The translations under genes were made by a program, and so were the position numbers. Shown here in pieces: positions 1-10,567 of a stretch of 32,069 bases of DNA (position 1 is its first letter; every line of letters begins with the position of its first letter). The notes beneath the pieces were generated by a model that made no database searches, was not told where the DNA came from, and was given only the letters and a program-made list of their open reading frames with translations. Source of the DNA: Chara braunii (Eukaryota; Streptophyta; Charophyceae; Charales; Characeae); NCBI GenBank assembly GCA_003427395.1, contig BFEA01000245.1:831658-863726 (forward strand), in the 5' to 3' direction.

Positions 1-43
<43 letters not shown>

Positions 44-240
44 CTCGCTTCCCCGCGCTCTTCGCTAGCTCTCCCTCTCTCTCGCTTGCTCTCGCTTTCG
101 CTTCCGCGCGCTCTCTCTTCCGTTCCCCCGCTCGCTCTCGCTCGCGCACTTTCTCGCTCGCTCTCGCGCGCGCTTTCGCTCTTCCCCGCTTTCTTGCTTT
201 CGCGCTCTCCACCTTTCTGCTCTCCCGCTCTCTCTCGCTC
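1..240. repeat. (TC)n microsatellite grading into degenerate CT/CG-rich repeat
   Basis: Bases 1-39 are a pure TC run cut by the window edge. It continues to about 240 as degenerate CTCTCG, CGCTTT and CTCGCT units. Long open frames on both strands here are products of the two-base repeat (Leu-Ser or Arg-Glu runs) and are not genes. Confidence 0.95.
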
Positions 241-521
241 GACATTTGTAGAAGGGATGGTTGTACTTGTGCTTTACACCACCAGTACTTGGCCCAGCTA
301 TCGGCCACGGTGCTTTCGGGGTACCGCGGCTTAAGGGCTTCGGGGTACCGGACCGCAATGGCTGGAAGAGCCAGCCAAAATGTTTTTGGAATGGTACCCT
401 GGCGCTTCGGTGAAAGACTGAAACTTGGCGCGCAGGGGCAATCCAGGCTCGACATCGATAGCTAGGCGAAGTACAGGTCGTTTAAACCACAAGTACACGG
501 CCCAGTCTTGGAGTTCGAAAC
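241..521. other. Non-genic, small local repeats
   Basis: No gene seen. TTCGGGGTACCG occurs twice (about 317 and 338). Two related segments contain a GTACTTGTG/CACAAGTAC-like stretch followed by CGGCCCAG or TTGGCCCAG (about 265-305 and 470-512), which suggests a degenerate local duplication. Confidence 0.4.
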
Positions 522-764
522 TTTTTTTTTTTTTTTTTGAAAGTATTGAAATTTGTCTCGGAAACGTTGGGACGACGCCGGGGACCTCACAATTCAACCC
601 GAAACCTGTTCCGCAAGTAAACATTTGCAGAAGTGGCGACCTCGTTGGACGTCTGGCCCAGCGTACCACAAGGTTTTTTTTTTTTTTTTTTTCTTAAACA
701 ACGTACTCAATTCATTACAAATACGATTTGAGGCCGGGGACCTCACAATTCCACCCCGAAGTAT
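522..764 (-). repeat. Two copies of a dispersed retroposon-like 3' end with A-tail
   Basis: A T-run (522-538) is followed about 40 bases later by GCCGGGGACCTCACAATTC (577-603). A second T-run (674-692) is followed by the same motif at 731-764. Read on the minus strand each is the motif, a short variable segment and then a poly-A tail, as at the 3' end of a SINE or LINE. A third copy lies at about 30860-30960. The family is not recognised and 5' ends are not defined. Confidence 0.5.
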
Positions 765-1255
765 ATGACAACATCAGCCAGCTTAGCCTACAGGTGGAGG
801 ACCTGCGGAACTCTTACTATAGAGAGTTTCCAGTGAAACAAGTGAACCTTAACTGTTGAGCCTGACCTTGACTTACTAACTATTTAAACCAAGTTGACTG
901 TTTCGAATCCAAATTCCTTGACCATTAGTACCTCCACAAGCTAGTCTGGCCTCTATCTGGGAGTAATGGCCTAGGGCCAACACGGCCCAGGGACGGCCCA
1001 GATCATCTAGCGTCTCAACTACCCGCCTGCGACGACCCTGCAGCGCCAAGTGTCTTGGTTAAGGCTCTGCTACCTTTGACTACACCTACCGGCTAGCCCT
1101 TGGTGTTGATGAAGTTCACAGTTCCACCAAAGCACAACAGTCTACAACTCATTCCCCTGGGTTATTCAATTCTTGAATCTATCGTGAGAGACTTAGGTTT
1201 CCTCTCACAGCGATGTAAGCCATTTTCCTGGAGAGTGGTTTTTTCTGGAACCGTG
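765..1255. other. Intergenic, nothing recognised
   Basis: Unremarkable base composition. No convincing ORF, RNA gene or repeat seen on either strand. Confidence 0.5.
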
Positions 1256-1450
<195 letters not shown>

Positions 1451-1674
1451 ACACGCATTCACACGCACGCGCAAAGACATGTAACCAACAAACACACATA
1501 GACTCATGTGTTTCTCTGTGTTCATTCTTTGCCTTGCTCTTTCAGCCTTTCTCTTTTGTCATGTTGTCCGTCTCTCACTATCCTTTTCAGCGTTTATCGG
1601 GTAGTACTCCGGAGAGACATGTGTTCCCACACTTTCAATCTCTATTTTGGATACCGTAAAACATCTTTGCTTAA

Positions 1675-2116
1675 ACCTCTCACTTTATCGCTCTCTGTCT
1701 CTCTCTCTCTCTTTGAGTCTTTGCTCCTCTCACGCTCTCTCTCAGTGTATTCTCTGTCTGCTCCTCCTCTCACTCTCTCTCTCAGTCTATCTCGTTCTCT
1801 GTCGCACTCTGTCACTCTCTCTCGCTCTCTCTCTCGCTCTCTGTTACTCTCTCTCCCTCTCTGTCGATCTCTGTCACTCTTAGCCTGTCTCGTTCTCTCT
1901 CGCTCTCTGTCACTCTCTCTCGTTCTCTGTTTTGTTAGCGTTCTCTGTCCCCCTGTGTCACTCTCTCTTGCTCTCTGTCACTCTCTCTCTCTCTCTCTCG
2001 TTCTCTGTCACGTTAACGTTCTATGTCCCTCTGTATCACTCTCTCTCGCTCTCTGTCACTCTGTGTCACTCTCTGTCACTCTCTCTCGCTCTCTGTCACT
2101 GTCTAACGCTCTATGA
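1675..2116. repeat. Degenerate CT-rich minisatellite
   Basis: Variants of CTCTCTGTCACTCTCTCTCG are repeated irregularly. Sub-blocks that include GTTCTCTGT and GTTAGCGTTCTCTGTCCCC recur near 1930 and 2010. The 202-codon plus-strand frame over 1508-2116 is a Ser/Leu artefact of this repeat. A short related block recurs at 2317-2363. Confidence 0.9.
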
Positions 2117-3540
2117 CGTAGCAGACTTGTAATTCAGAAGATAATGTCTGTCCCCTGTGGAAAAAATGAGGAAATTTAGTACTCCACAACACATATAGTT
2201 CTACAAACCTCCCCCTCTACTGTGCCCGAGCACTTGTAGTTCAATAAGCACAAAATTGAGGAAAGTTTTGAACTACATGTGTCTGAGGTCGACTCCCATT
2301 GTCGCTTTTAGAACTGTAAGTGCTCTCTCGCTCTCTGTCACTCTCTCTCACTCTCTGTCTCTCGTTTACATTCTATGACGTAGCAGACTTGTAATTCAAA
2401 AGAAATGTTTGTCCCCTGTGGAAAGTTGAGAAAATGTCTGAGCTACATGTGTCCGAGGTCAGCACCCATTGTCGCTTTCCTGATGTACCCCACTGTAAAA
2501 CTGGTCGGCACTTCGAGTTCGTTACCTCATGTACGTCAATTTAGTACTCCACAGCACATAGTTCTATAAACCTCCCCCTCTACAGTGCCCAAGCACTTGT
2601 AGTTCAATAAGCACAAAACTGACGAAATTTCTGAACTACAAATGTATGAGGTCGAATCCCATCGTCGCTTATAGAACTATAAGTGCTCGGGCCGACTCCT
2701 GTTGTCACTTTTAGGACTTCAAGCGCTCTGGAGTATTAAATTGAAGTACAAGAGGTAAGGAACTCGAGGTCGTCTTGAAAATGACTCTAACCAGAAGTCT
2801 AACTCAAGATCCTTTGCTGATGTACCCCAGTAGAATAGTGCTCTGCACGTAAAGTTCTTGAAGCGACAATGGGCATCTGCCTAAGGCATGTGTACTTGTA
2901 AAACATGTGATTTAACTTGGTTGAATCATGAAGGTAGTCTCTTATTTTGGTGTTGGATCCTGAGTCTTTCTGGTTTTCTCTTCCACATAATATTTTGTCC
3001 CTGAGGTAGTCTTCAGTCTTGACTTTTAGAACTCAAGGTGCCCTGCAATTCTAAATGGAGGTACAAAAGCCAACAAACTTGACGTAGCGTACTTGTAATT
3101 GAAAGACAAATGTCTTCTCCCCCTGGAAACTTGAGCAAATGTATGAGCTAAACGTGTCCGAGGTCGACTTCCCTTGTCACTTATAAAACTATAAATGCTC
3201 GGGTACAACTCCCATTGTCGCTTAAAGAACTCTAGGTGCTTTGGAGTAGTAAATTGACGTACATGAGGTAAGGAACTCGACGTAGTCTCGTAAAGAATTA
3301 CATCCGTAAGCAGAAATTTACCTCAAGATCCTTGTTTGATGCACCCCTGTTTAATATTCCTCGGTATGTAAAGTCCTCGAAGCGACAACTTACATCTATC
3401 TCAGGCATCTTGTCAAACGTGTGACTAAACTTGGACCAATCATGAAGGTAGTCTGTTATTTTCATGTTGGATCCTGAGTCTTTCTGGTTTTCTCTTCCAC
3501 TGAATATTTTGTCCCTGAGGTAGACTTCAGTCGTGACAAT
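2110..3540. repeat. Degenerate intergenic duplications (~513-bp offset and shorter)
   Basis: A segment from about 2640-3023 recurs at about 3155-3537 with an offset of 513-514 (for example ATCATGAAGGTAGTCT at 2925 and 3439, AGGTAAGGAACTCGA at 2753 and 3266). Block 2175-2320 recurs at about 2538-2690. A GACGTAGCAGACTTGTAATT block occurs at 2113, 2376 and, diverged, at 3080. No coding potential was recognised. The copies are diverged, so the duplications are old. Confidence 0.8.
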
Positions 3541-3699
3541 GTCTATTCCCGGTTAATCTTGCTCATTCTGTCTTCAACAACTGTTATCTGCAGCAATTGT
3601 CTAATCCACTTACTGCACAAAAGTTCTCTGTAGCAAATGTCTGTTCCACTTAGTATACCAACAGTTCTCTGCAACAAATATTTGTAGCTAGTCCCAACT

Positions 3700-4540
3700 C
3701 CATGGTTTCCGAACAATCCGCCAAAATATTTAACTCCGTATTGTTTTTTGTCGCGGGGACATTTTCTTACGATGTACAGACTGTTACAATCTCGCATTAC
3801 ATCATTTTCTTACCACCTGGTTTTCAAAATTTTCGTCATCCGTATTCCAAGAAAGGTAGTCCCGCCAAAATATTTCGCTCTGCATTACTTTCTCACGCGG
3901 GAACATTTTTTCGCGACGTACTGACTGTTACGGTCTTGCACTACAACCTTCTCTCGTAATGCGCTTTTTGAAAATTTTGGGATCTACATTCCAAGAAAGG
4001 TAGTCCGCCCAAAATATTTCGCTCCGCATTATTTTCTCCCGTGGAAAGATTTTTTTGCGACGTACTGACTGTTACGGTCTTGCACTACAGGCTTCTCTCG
4101 TGATGCGCTTTTCGAAAATTTCGGGATCTTCATTCCAAGAAAGTTAGTCCTGCCAGAATATTTCGCTCCGCATTACTTTCTCCCGCGAGAACATTTTTTC
4201 ACGACGTATTGACTGTTATGGTTTTGCACTACAGCCTTCTCTCGTGATGCGCTTTTTGAAATTTTCGGGATGTGCATTCCAAGAAAGGTAGTCCCGCCAA
4301 AATATTTGACTCCGCTTTAATTTCTCCTGCGGGGACATTTTCTGGCGACGTACTGACTATTACGGTCTCACATTAGATCCTTTTCTTCTCAATGTTTCAA
4401 AATTTTCGTCAACTGCATTCCAAGAGAGGTAGTCCCGCCAAATATTTCGCTCTGCATTACTTTCTCCCGCGGGGACAATTTCTCGCGACGTAATGACTGT
4501 TGCGGTCTTACGTTAGATTATTTTGTCAGCACTTCGCTTG
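3700..4540. repeat. Tandem array of a 144-bp repeat, six units
   Basis: The anchor CCAAAATATTT (with variants) falls at 3721, 3865, 4009, 4153, 4297 and 4438, giving a period of 144 with the last step 141. Each unit contains ATTCCAAGAAAGGTAGTCCC, a Y-rich stretch with CGCGGGGACATTTT, and GCGACGTACTGACTGTTACGG. The array ends about 100 bases before the DUF7869-type pseudogene. It may be the subterminal repeat of that element or an unrelated satellite; the sequence does not decide this. Confidence 0.9.
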
Positions 4541-5182
4541 AATTGAGCTTTGCTCTACCTACATTCTGCTAGTGACAGTGTTTCCTATGGCGCTTAACTG
4601 TTCTGCCTTCCTTTTCTTAGTGACGTCATAGCTTCTTGTCTTCAAATTCTATGAAGTTCATTTCAAGACATTCTTCTTCATCTTCGGCAACCTCCAACAT
4701 GCATTCCTTTTCTAAGAGGTTGCGCGTTCGACGGAGAGCAATCAATCTACCCGAAAACCTTCTTGGGAGCCATAGTCGTGTGAGCAGCAAGGCTCGCAAA
4801 GGTAACAAGACAATCGCTCGCAGATGGCTACCTCGAATCATTTCTCAATTAGACAGTGCTTGGAGAAGGAGGAAGACAATCTCAAGTTCTAGCGGCGGAA
4901 GAAAAAGTAAGAACCGAAATCATGATGGTGGAAATGATGCTCTGGGTGTGCGCGGGATGTCGCCAAGGATCGCGACGGGCAACACCACCTACAAGCGCGG
5001 CCGTGTAAACGCGCTCAGGGAATGGTCAGAAGAGGAAGATGAAAATGAGGAAATGAGCGACAATGAACTAGCTTCTAAACGATATGCCTTTCTGAAGGAG
5101 CTGAAGGATGACGAAACTTCTGAAGGAGGTACAGTTGGAATGACGAAACAGAAAGTTCTGAGGAGGTGAGAGGCAATGACCA

Positions 5183-5422
5183 AGCTAACGAGGGACACAC
5201 ATTCGCGAACACTCGAGCAACAGATTCAGAAGAAGAGAGCGGCAACAATCAAGATTGTGAAGAACCTGCTTTCGACATGTTCAACAAGAGACCACATGGA
5301 GAAGCTAACGAGGGACACACATTCGCGGACACTCAAGCAATAGATTTAGAAGAAGAGAGCGACAACAATGAAGATTGTGAAGAACCTGTTTTCGACATGT
5401 TAAACAAGAGACCACAGAGAGA
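5183..5422 (+). repeat. 120-bp in-frame tandem duplication in the N-terminal acidic region
   Basis: Unit one (5183-5302) and unit two (5303-5422) both begin AGCTAACGAGGGACACAC. They encode two 40-residue repeats with the shared words ANEGHTFA, EEES and CEEP.FDM.NKRP. The length is a multiple of three, so the duplication happened without loss of frame and could have occurred while the gene was active. Confidence 0.9.
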
Positions 5423-6219
5423 AGCTATGAGAGGAGCGAAACACACCTCAACACAGGAGGTGAGAAGAAGTGCCTTCACTACAACAGCGGTTGAAGATAA
5501 GCCTCCCTGCAATTTAGGAAAGCGCGGCAAAAATTTACGTGCTTACAACAAGAAGGCCAACTTCCACGTATTCATGAAAAGAGTTGAAGAAATCCTCAAG
5601 GGACACTGCTGCAAGGCAGACTATTTTTAGAAGTTTGATACGGAACATGTGTACGACATGCGTCAGATATTCTGGGCGATGAAACAGCCGGAGCAGGTCA
5701 ATTTCCTTCTCGCAGAGATAAGAGCTGCTTCGTACTTTTCAAATGAAGGGGAACTCGAAAAATTAAGAGTAACATTCAACAACGTCAAGGTTTGCACAAG
5801 AGCATGAGGGGCAATATACGGGTGTTCGACTTCATGTGTTGCGGACATTTGAAAAGCTTTCAAGGATGGAGTAAAAACCTCTGAACATGCGAATAATCGA
5901 CCAAGTGGACTAACAGCATCCTCTAGGCTCATTCTTGCTTGGATGCATGAGTACTTCCGCTAAAACACAGAAACCAATCCCAACAACGATCAGTTTCATC
6001 TGTCGGACACTCTTCTCCGCAAGGATGTTTACGATTGTTTTAAGCGAGAATGCGAGTCACATTTTCCTACATCTTTCCTTTCAAGTTTGCGCTTTATGAA
6101 GATTTGGAAGACGCACTGCCCAAAGGTTGTCATTCCCTCACTGAAGAGGTTTTCAGTTTGTGCACAATATCTGCGATTCAAGGTGGGGCGCTCACAAGCA
6201 ACAAATCGTGTAGAATAAG

Positions 6220-7017
6220 GTAAACAATTCTCTTTCATTTTCTTTATTCCCCAGACCTTTTAACTTTATTTTGAACAATTAGTCGTCTGTTGTTCGAAAA
6301 AGGATATCCAGGAAAATAAAGTCATGTACTGTGCATTCTGCTCAGATATGCGTTTTCCGTTTCAGACTGACAATCTTTTCAATGCAGGCTTCGGAGCCCA
6401 GAAGCTGCGTCAATGAGAATTTGAGTCGTAAAGTTGCTCCAAAATGAGTTCTCCTTGGGACAGTCGAGTGCCAAAGTTGTAACTTGCACTTTGAAAAATA
6501 TAATTTCAAATTTGGAATTTCAGTCAAAAGACAATATAGTCCTATAATGACTTGAAGAAGTCAAAACACAATGTAGTCCTATAATGACTTGAAGAAGTTT
6601 AATCACAGAATAATGTACTCCTCTTATGACTTGGTCCTAAGCTTATGATGTACTGGGAGTGTCTTCTTTTTCTGAACGTACTCTCAAAATGACAATTTAT
6701 ATCACAAGTCATTATAGTCCTATAACAAGTAAAAATGTAAAATTTGTGTTGTGTCATATCACAAGTTATTAAAGTCCTACCACAGGTCATTCTAGTCCTA
6801 AAAACCTGTGACGAAAATGTCTTACAGAAAAGAGATCCTGAACCCTAAACTACTGTAGATCGCTGAGAATTTATATCACAGGTTGTGTCATGAACCTAAA
6901 GAATGCAGTTTTCAAATGAGAAGTTCGGTCACAGGACATTATAGTCCTATAATGAGTCATTCCCAATCCACTGTTCCTAAAATCACTCGTTATCTTCAAC
7001 TTTTTGACATGCTGCAG
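6220..7017 (+). other. Putative 798-bp spliceosomal intron of the DUF7869-type gene
   Basis: The donor is AAG|GTAAAC (GT at 6220) and the acceptor is a pyrimidine-rich stretch ending CTGCAG|A (AG ends at 7017). Joining them leaves a phase-1 codon and brings exon 1 into the same frame as exon 2. The joined protein runs from the Cys-containing block into a charged helix-like stretch and then IIIDGMDK, the order expected for the family. The interval itself has stops in all frames and is AT-rich. It contains the TATAGTCCTATA repeats. Confidence 0.7.
6535..6952 (+). repeat. TATAGTCCTATA repeat cluster inside the intron
   Basis: TATAGTCCTATAA or close variants occur at 6535-6547, 6572-6584, 6712-6725 and 6939-6952, with decayed forms at 6767-6780 and 6788-6800. 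Several are preceded by CACARGTCATTA. All are in the AGTCC orientation, opposite to the array downstream of the gene. The first two sit in a direct repeat of about 37 bp that includes CCTATAATGACTTGAAGAAG. Confidence 0.85.
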
Positions 7018-8405
7018 AAACCTTCGAAAAAATGTTGTTGAAGCACCGGCAGATGCAAGGGGAGGAGAGACAAAAGCTCAGCAAACATCGTTACAAGGCT
7101 TCGAACAGACCTTCCGAATATGTAGCGATTATTATCGATGGAATGGATAAGAGCAAGACAATATTGCCTCACTTTAGTAGACGCCCTAAAGACTCAAAAC
7201 TCAAGGAAGGAAACTTTGTGAAGGTTCATGTTGTCGGCGCGAAAATTTTAGGTAAAACGCCGAGCGCGCATGTAACGTTATTCTTTGACAATTTCAAGTC
7301 CGACTCCAATTGCATGTTGACCATCCTTCACCGTCGAATCACTCATCTTCCCAGAATTCTTCCAAGAGTTCTTTATTTGACGTTGGACAACACATCGAAA
7401 GAAAACAAAAATAAGTTTGTGTTAGCATATCTCGTCTTCCTCGTGAAGATGAACGTTTTCAGTAAGGTGAAGTTGAATTTTCTACTCGCAGGTCACACCC
7501 ACGAGGATATAGACCAGATGTTCAGTTGTTTCTCTAGAAAATTAGCCACACAGAATGCATTCGATCTTCCTTAGCTACAACATATCATTAGAGAATCATA
7601 CAGAACTGAACAAGGGCACAATGTTCTTATCGAAGAAATGACAGAGAAGATAGACTGGCAGTTTCACGTGATGGAGCATCTGCACAACGTCAACGATATT
7701 AGTTTCAATCAGCACTTCCGCATCAAACGCAATGATGTAAGAGAAGTCGGTGTCTGGAGCAAGCAATATCACAACTCGACATGGCAGCCCAATAACAGAG
7801 AAGGTCTGAACATCTTCAAGTCTGATCCAGCCGGAGAAGTCAGGGCCTCTCCGAAACATGTTATTAGATCTTTGGAGGTTAGGTTTAGATCGACATGTGG
7901 TGATGTTGGTGAAATTGCTGAAAATTGTGCCCTGCATGGCGACGGTCGCCGACGCGATGAAAACCCTTTGTCTCGCCGTAGACCAAGGGACTGTTCTGAG
8001 GAGAAAGCACAAGATCGCTGTGTTTCAATTGCTGCATTGGAAGCAAATATTGAGGCCTTCGAGAAGTACGCTTAACCACAAAATCTGCTTTGGTGGAAAA
8101 AATTCGTACGGATGCAAGAATTGCTAGATCTAGAAGACACAAACCTCAAAGTGTCTTTTCAATGGCCAGTAGCTGCAGTGGAAGAGACAATGCCAGAGGC
8201 AACTGCTACGCCAACCGGAGATGGCATTGGTCGTCGCCCAGATGACATATTTCTGCCTGAAAGACCTGTCTACCTTGGCACGCGAAAGACCAGGCAATTT
8301 AGAGAAGAAAGGGATGGCAAGTATGAAGACCTTGTGCTTGGCAAATTTATCGCACTACGAGCAGCACCCGGGCAGGTAGAGAGAGGTAAGCCCTACCACA
8401 TCGGT

Positions 8406-9159
8406 AAGGTTATCGAGTTGCTGCCACGAAGAAGCTTCAAGGTTCCCTGGTTTGTTCAGCGTGAGAAAGGAGAAAGGTATTATCCTTACTACAGAAAGAA
8501 GTCCACCAAGGAACGTTTTGAGGACATCTTTAATTGGAGATGCGGTATTCTTTGTTACAACTTTGAGCTGAAGACGGACAAGACCCTCTTTTCTTCGACT
8601 AAAAAGAAAATTTATGAAATGTTAGAATCAACAAGTGTCGAAGATGACGAAGGTGAAGACATGATGAGATCTCCGTCAAATGACTGTTGGACTGTTGCCA
8701 AGGACGAGACCAAGGTGGATTTTGTGATCGGTGAGGATAACATTTCCACCGAACATCAGCTGACTCTGCCCTAAAGATCTTCAAGGTTATCGAGTTGCTG
8801 CCACGAAGAACCTTCAAGGTTCCCTGGTTTATTGAGCGTGAGAAAGGAGAAAGATATTATCCTTACTACAGAAAGAAGTCCACCAAGGAACATTTTGAGG
8901 ACATCTTTGATTGGAGGTGCGGTATTCTTTGTTACAACTTTGAGCTGAAGACGGACAAGACCCTCTTTTCTTCGACTAGAAACAAAATTTATGAAATGTT
9001 AGAATCAACAAGTGTCGAAGATGACGAAGGTGAAGACATGATGAGATCTCCGTCAAATGACTGTTGGACTGTTGTCGAGGACGAGACCAAAGTGGATTTT
9101 GTGATCGGTGAGGATAACATTTTCACCGAACATCAGCTGACTCTGCCCTGAAGATCTTC
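8406..9159 (+). repeat. Exact-length 377-bp tandem duplication of the gene's 3' end
   Basis: Copy one (8406-8782) contains the last 122 codons plus the TAA stop. Copy two (8783-9159) repeats it with no indel and about 14 substitutions (roughly 96 percent identity by eye) and ends in TGA. Copy two lies beyond the stop of copy one, so it would be untranslated 3' sequence. Its reading frame is still open, 8783-9151, and encodes the same basic domain. Confidence 0.95.
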
Positions 9160-9289
9160 TTGTGGTAGCCTCAGTTTCCGGGCTGAAATATTAGACTTAT
9201 TCTTAAGAAGAATCGTGACCTCTGTTGATGTTAGCAAATTCTACCAGTGCAGGTTATGTAGAGGTAGCTGTTTTGTAATGTAATTTAGA

Positions 9290-10110
9290 GGACTTTAAGT
9301 TCTTTGTCACATTTTCTGTTTCCAAAGTCCTTTGTCTTATGACTAAATATTTATCGCTCACATTAACGTTTTCCTTACGAAATCCTCAAAATCTCATATA
9401 AGACTATAAGGTCTTCGTTACATTTCCCTTTTACCACGACGCTTCTGTGCAGGGAAATCGATCCACGTAAAATAAACGGTTTTTGGCGACCGTTGCTGTA
9501 ATATGAATGTCAAGCGTTATAAGACTATAAATCGTTTGTAACATTTCATATGGTGGCGGGAGGTTATATTAGGATTAAATATTTATGGCTTACATCCTTG
9601 TTTTCTTTAGGAAATTCTCCACATGTGTTATAAAACTATAACGTCCTCGTTACATTTCTTGTTTCTCACATCACTTTTGTGCAACAGAGATTGATCCACC
9701 TCATTTATTCGGTTTTTGTCGGAGTCTCTCTTGGGATTAAATATTTGTGGCTTATATTTTTGTTTTAGTTAGGAAATCATCAGAGTGAAAGTAACAGGAT
9801 CCTATTATTTCACAATGTGTTCAGTGTCTTATATAGGACTATAAGTTCTTCGCTACAGTTCATGTTTACTAGAGCACTGTTATGCAGGAGAAGTCGATCA
9901 ACCTCATTTCTTTGGTTTTTGGCATGTCATCTTAATGCCATGCGTTATAGGACTATATGTTCGTTTGTCATTTTTTCTGTTAGCTGAAAAATCTTTCAAG
10001 TTTACACATTCTGTTTTTCAAATCAAAATGTACATGTTATTTTCAAAATGTTGGTACTGTGTCATATAGGGCTATAAGTCCTTTGTGACATTCCTGGTTA
10101 ATTGTAGAGT
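9290..10110 (+). repeat. Degenerate tandem array with TATAGGACTATAA motif (~230-bp period)
   Basis: The motif followed by GTCCTTCGTTACATTTC-like sequence occurs at about 9396, 9515, 9627, 9828, 9942 and 10061. Alternate copies are about 200-233 bp apart. Companion motifs repeat with the same rhythm: AAATATTTATGGCTTACAT (9343, 9578, 9738) and a GATCCACCTCATTT.TT.GGTTTTTG block (about 9460, 9690, 9895, 10125). No coding frame is seen. Confidence 0.85.
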
Positions 10111-10149
10111 TGTCACGCATGAGAAACCGATACGCCTGATTTCTTTCGT

Positions 10150-10215
10150 TTTTGCTACTTTTCTCATTCTTTTTTTCATGGCTACATGCATTCTGTTTTT
10201 CCTTTTCGAGTTATC

Positions 10216-10248
<33 letters not shown>

Positions 10249-10312
10249 CATGATTACATGCATTTCGGTTTTCCTTTTCGAGTTATCACTTTTTTTTTTT
10301 TTTTTTTTGATT
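10150..10312. repeat. T-tract pair with ~72-bp duplication
   Basis: A segment CATGGCTACATGCATT followed by TTTTTCCTTTTCGAGTTATC and a long T-run (from about 10178) is repeated from about 10249 as CATGATTACATGCATT with the same tail and a shorter T-run. Slippage or A-tailed insertion on the minus strand could explain it. Confidence 0.75.
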
Positions 10313-10567
10313 TCTTATCTAACTAGAATCGATTCTTTCCAAAATCGTGTGCAATTGTGATTTCGCTTTCATCAACTCGCCCGGTTAACCACTTTTGTTT
10401 GAAAAATATTTTTGCGCTTTATTCAGGGACAATTATGATGTGTTTTCGCACTGACTCCGGACAAGTTGACTAAAAAAATTGTACTTTTTTCGGTCCAAAA
10501 CGTTCTTTCGATTTTCGTTCGCTTTGTCTATACGTTTTGTTGGGTTTTCACGAGCCCGATTTTATGG
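10313..10567. other. AT-rich spacer
   Basis: No feature recognised between the T-tracts and the edge of the rRNA fragment. Confidence 0.5.

Larger units (their letters stand above)
4636..8774 (+). pseudogene. Decayed DUF7869-type transposase-like gene (two exons)
   Basis: This is the relic of a large protein resembling the DUF7869 family: eukaryotic, mostly uncharacterised, transposon-like proteins with an RNase H-like core. Exon 1 (4636-6219) starts at an ATG and encodes a Ser/Arg-rich then acidic N-terminus. A Cys-containing region with IFWAMKQPEQVNFLLAEIR follows, then FMKIWKTHCPKVVIPSLKRF before a CxxY stretch. Exon 2 (7018-8774) carries three core blocks: IIIDGMDKSKT (7137 region), YLTLDNTSKENKNK (Asp codon 7386) and GHTHEDIDQMFS (7491 on). 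A basic/aromatic C-terminal domain ends LTLP. It is broken by a frameshift near 5120-5160 and in-frame stops at 5628, 5805, 5850, 5961, 6216, 7572 and 8073. Between the stops the frame stays readable and colinear with the family. The family name is from memory; the block order is visible in the sequence. Confidence 0.75.

Noticed and set aside
4636-8774. Alternative genetic code with TAA/TAG read as glutamine
   Set aside because: TGA stops occur at the same rate at likely Arg (CGA) sites, and frameshifts, deletions and an rRNA relic show the region is simply decaying.
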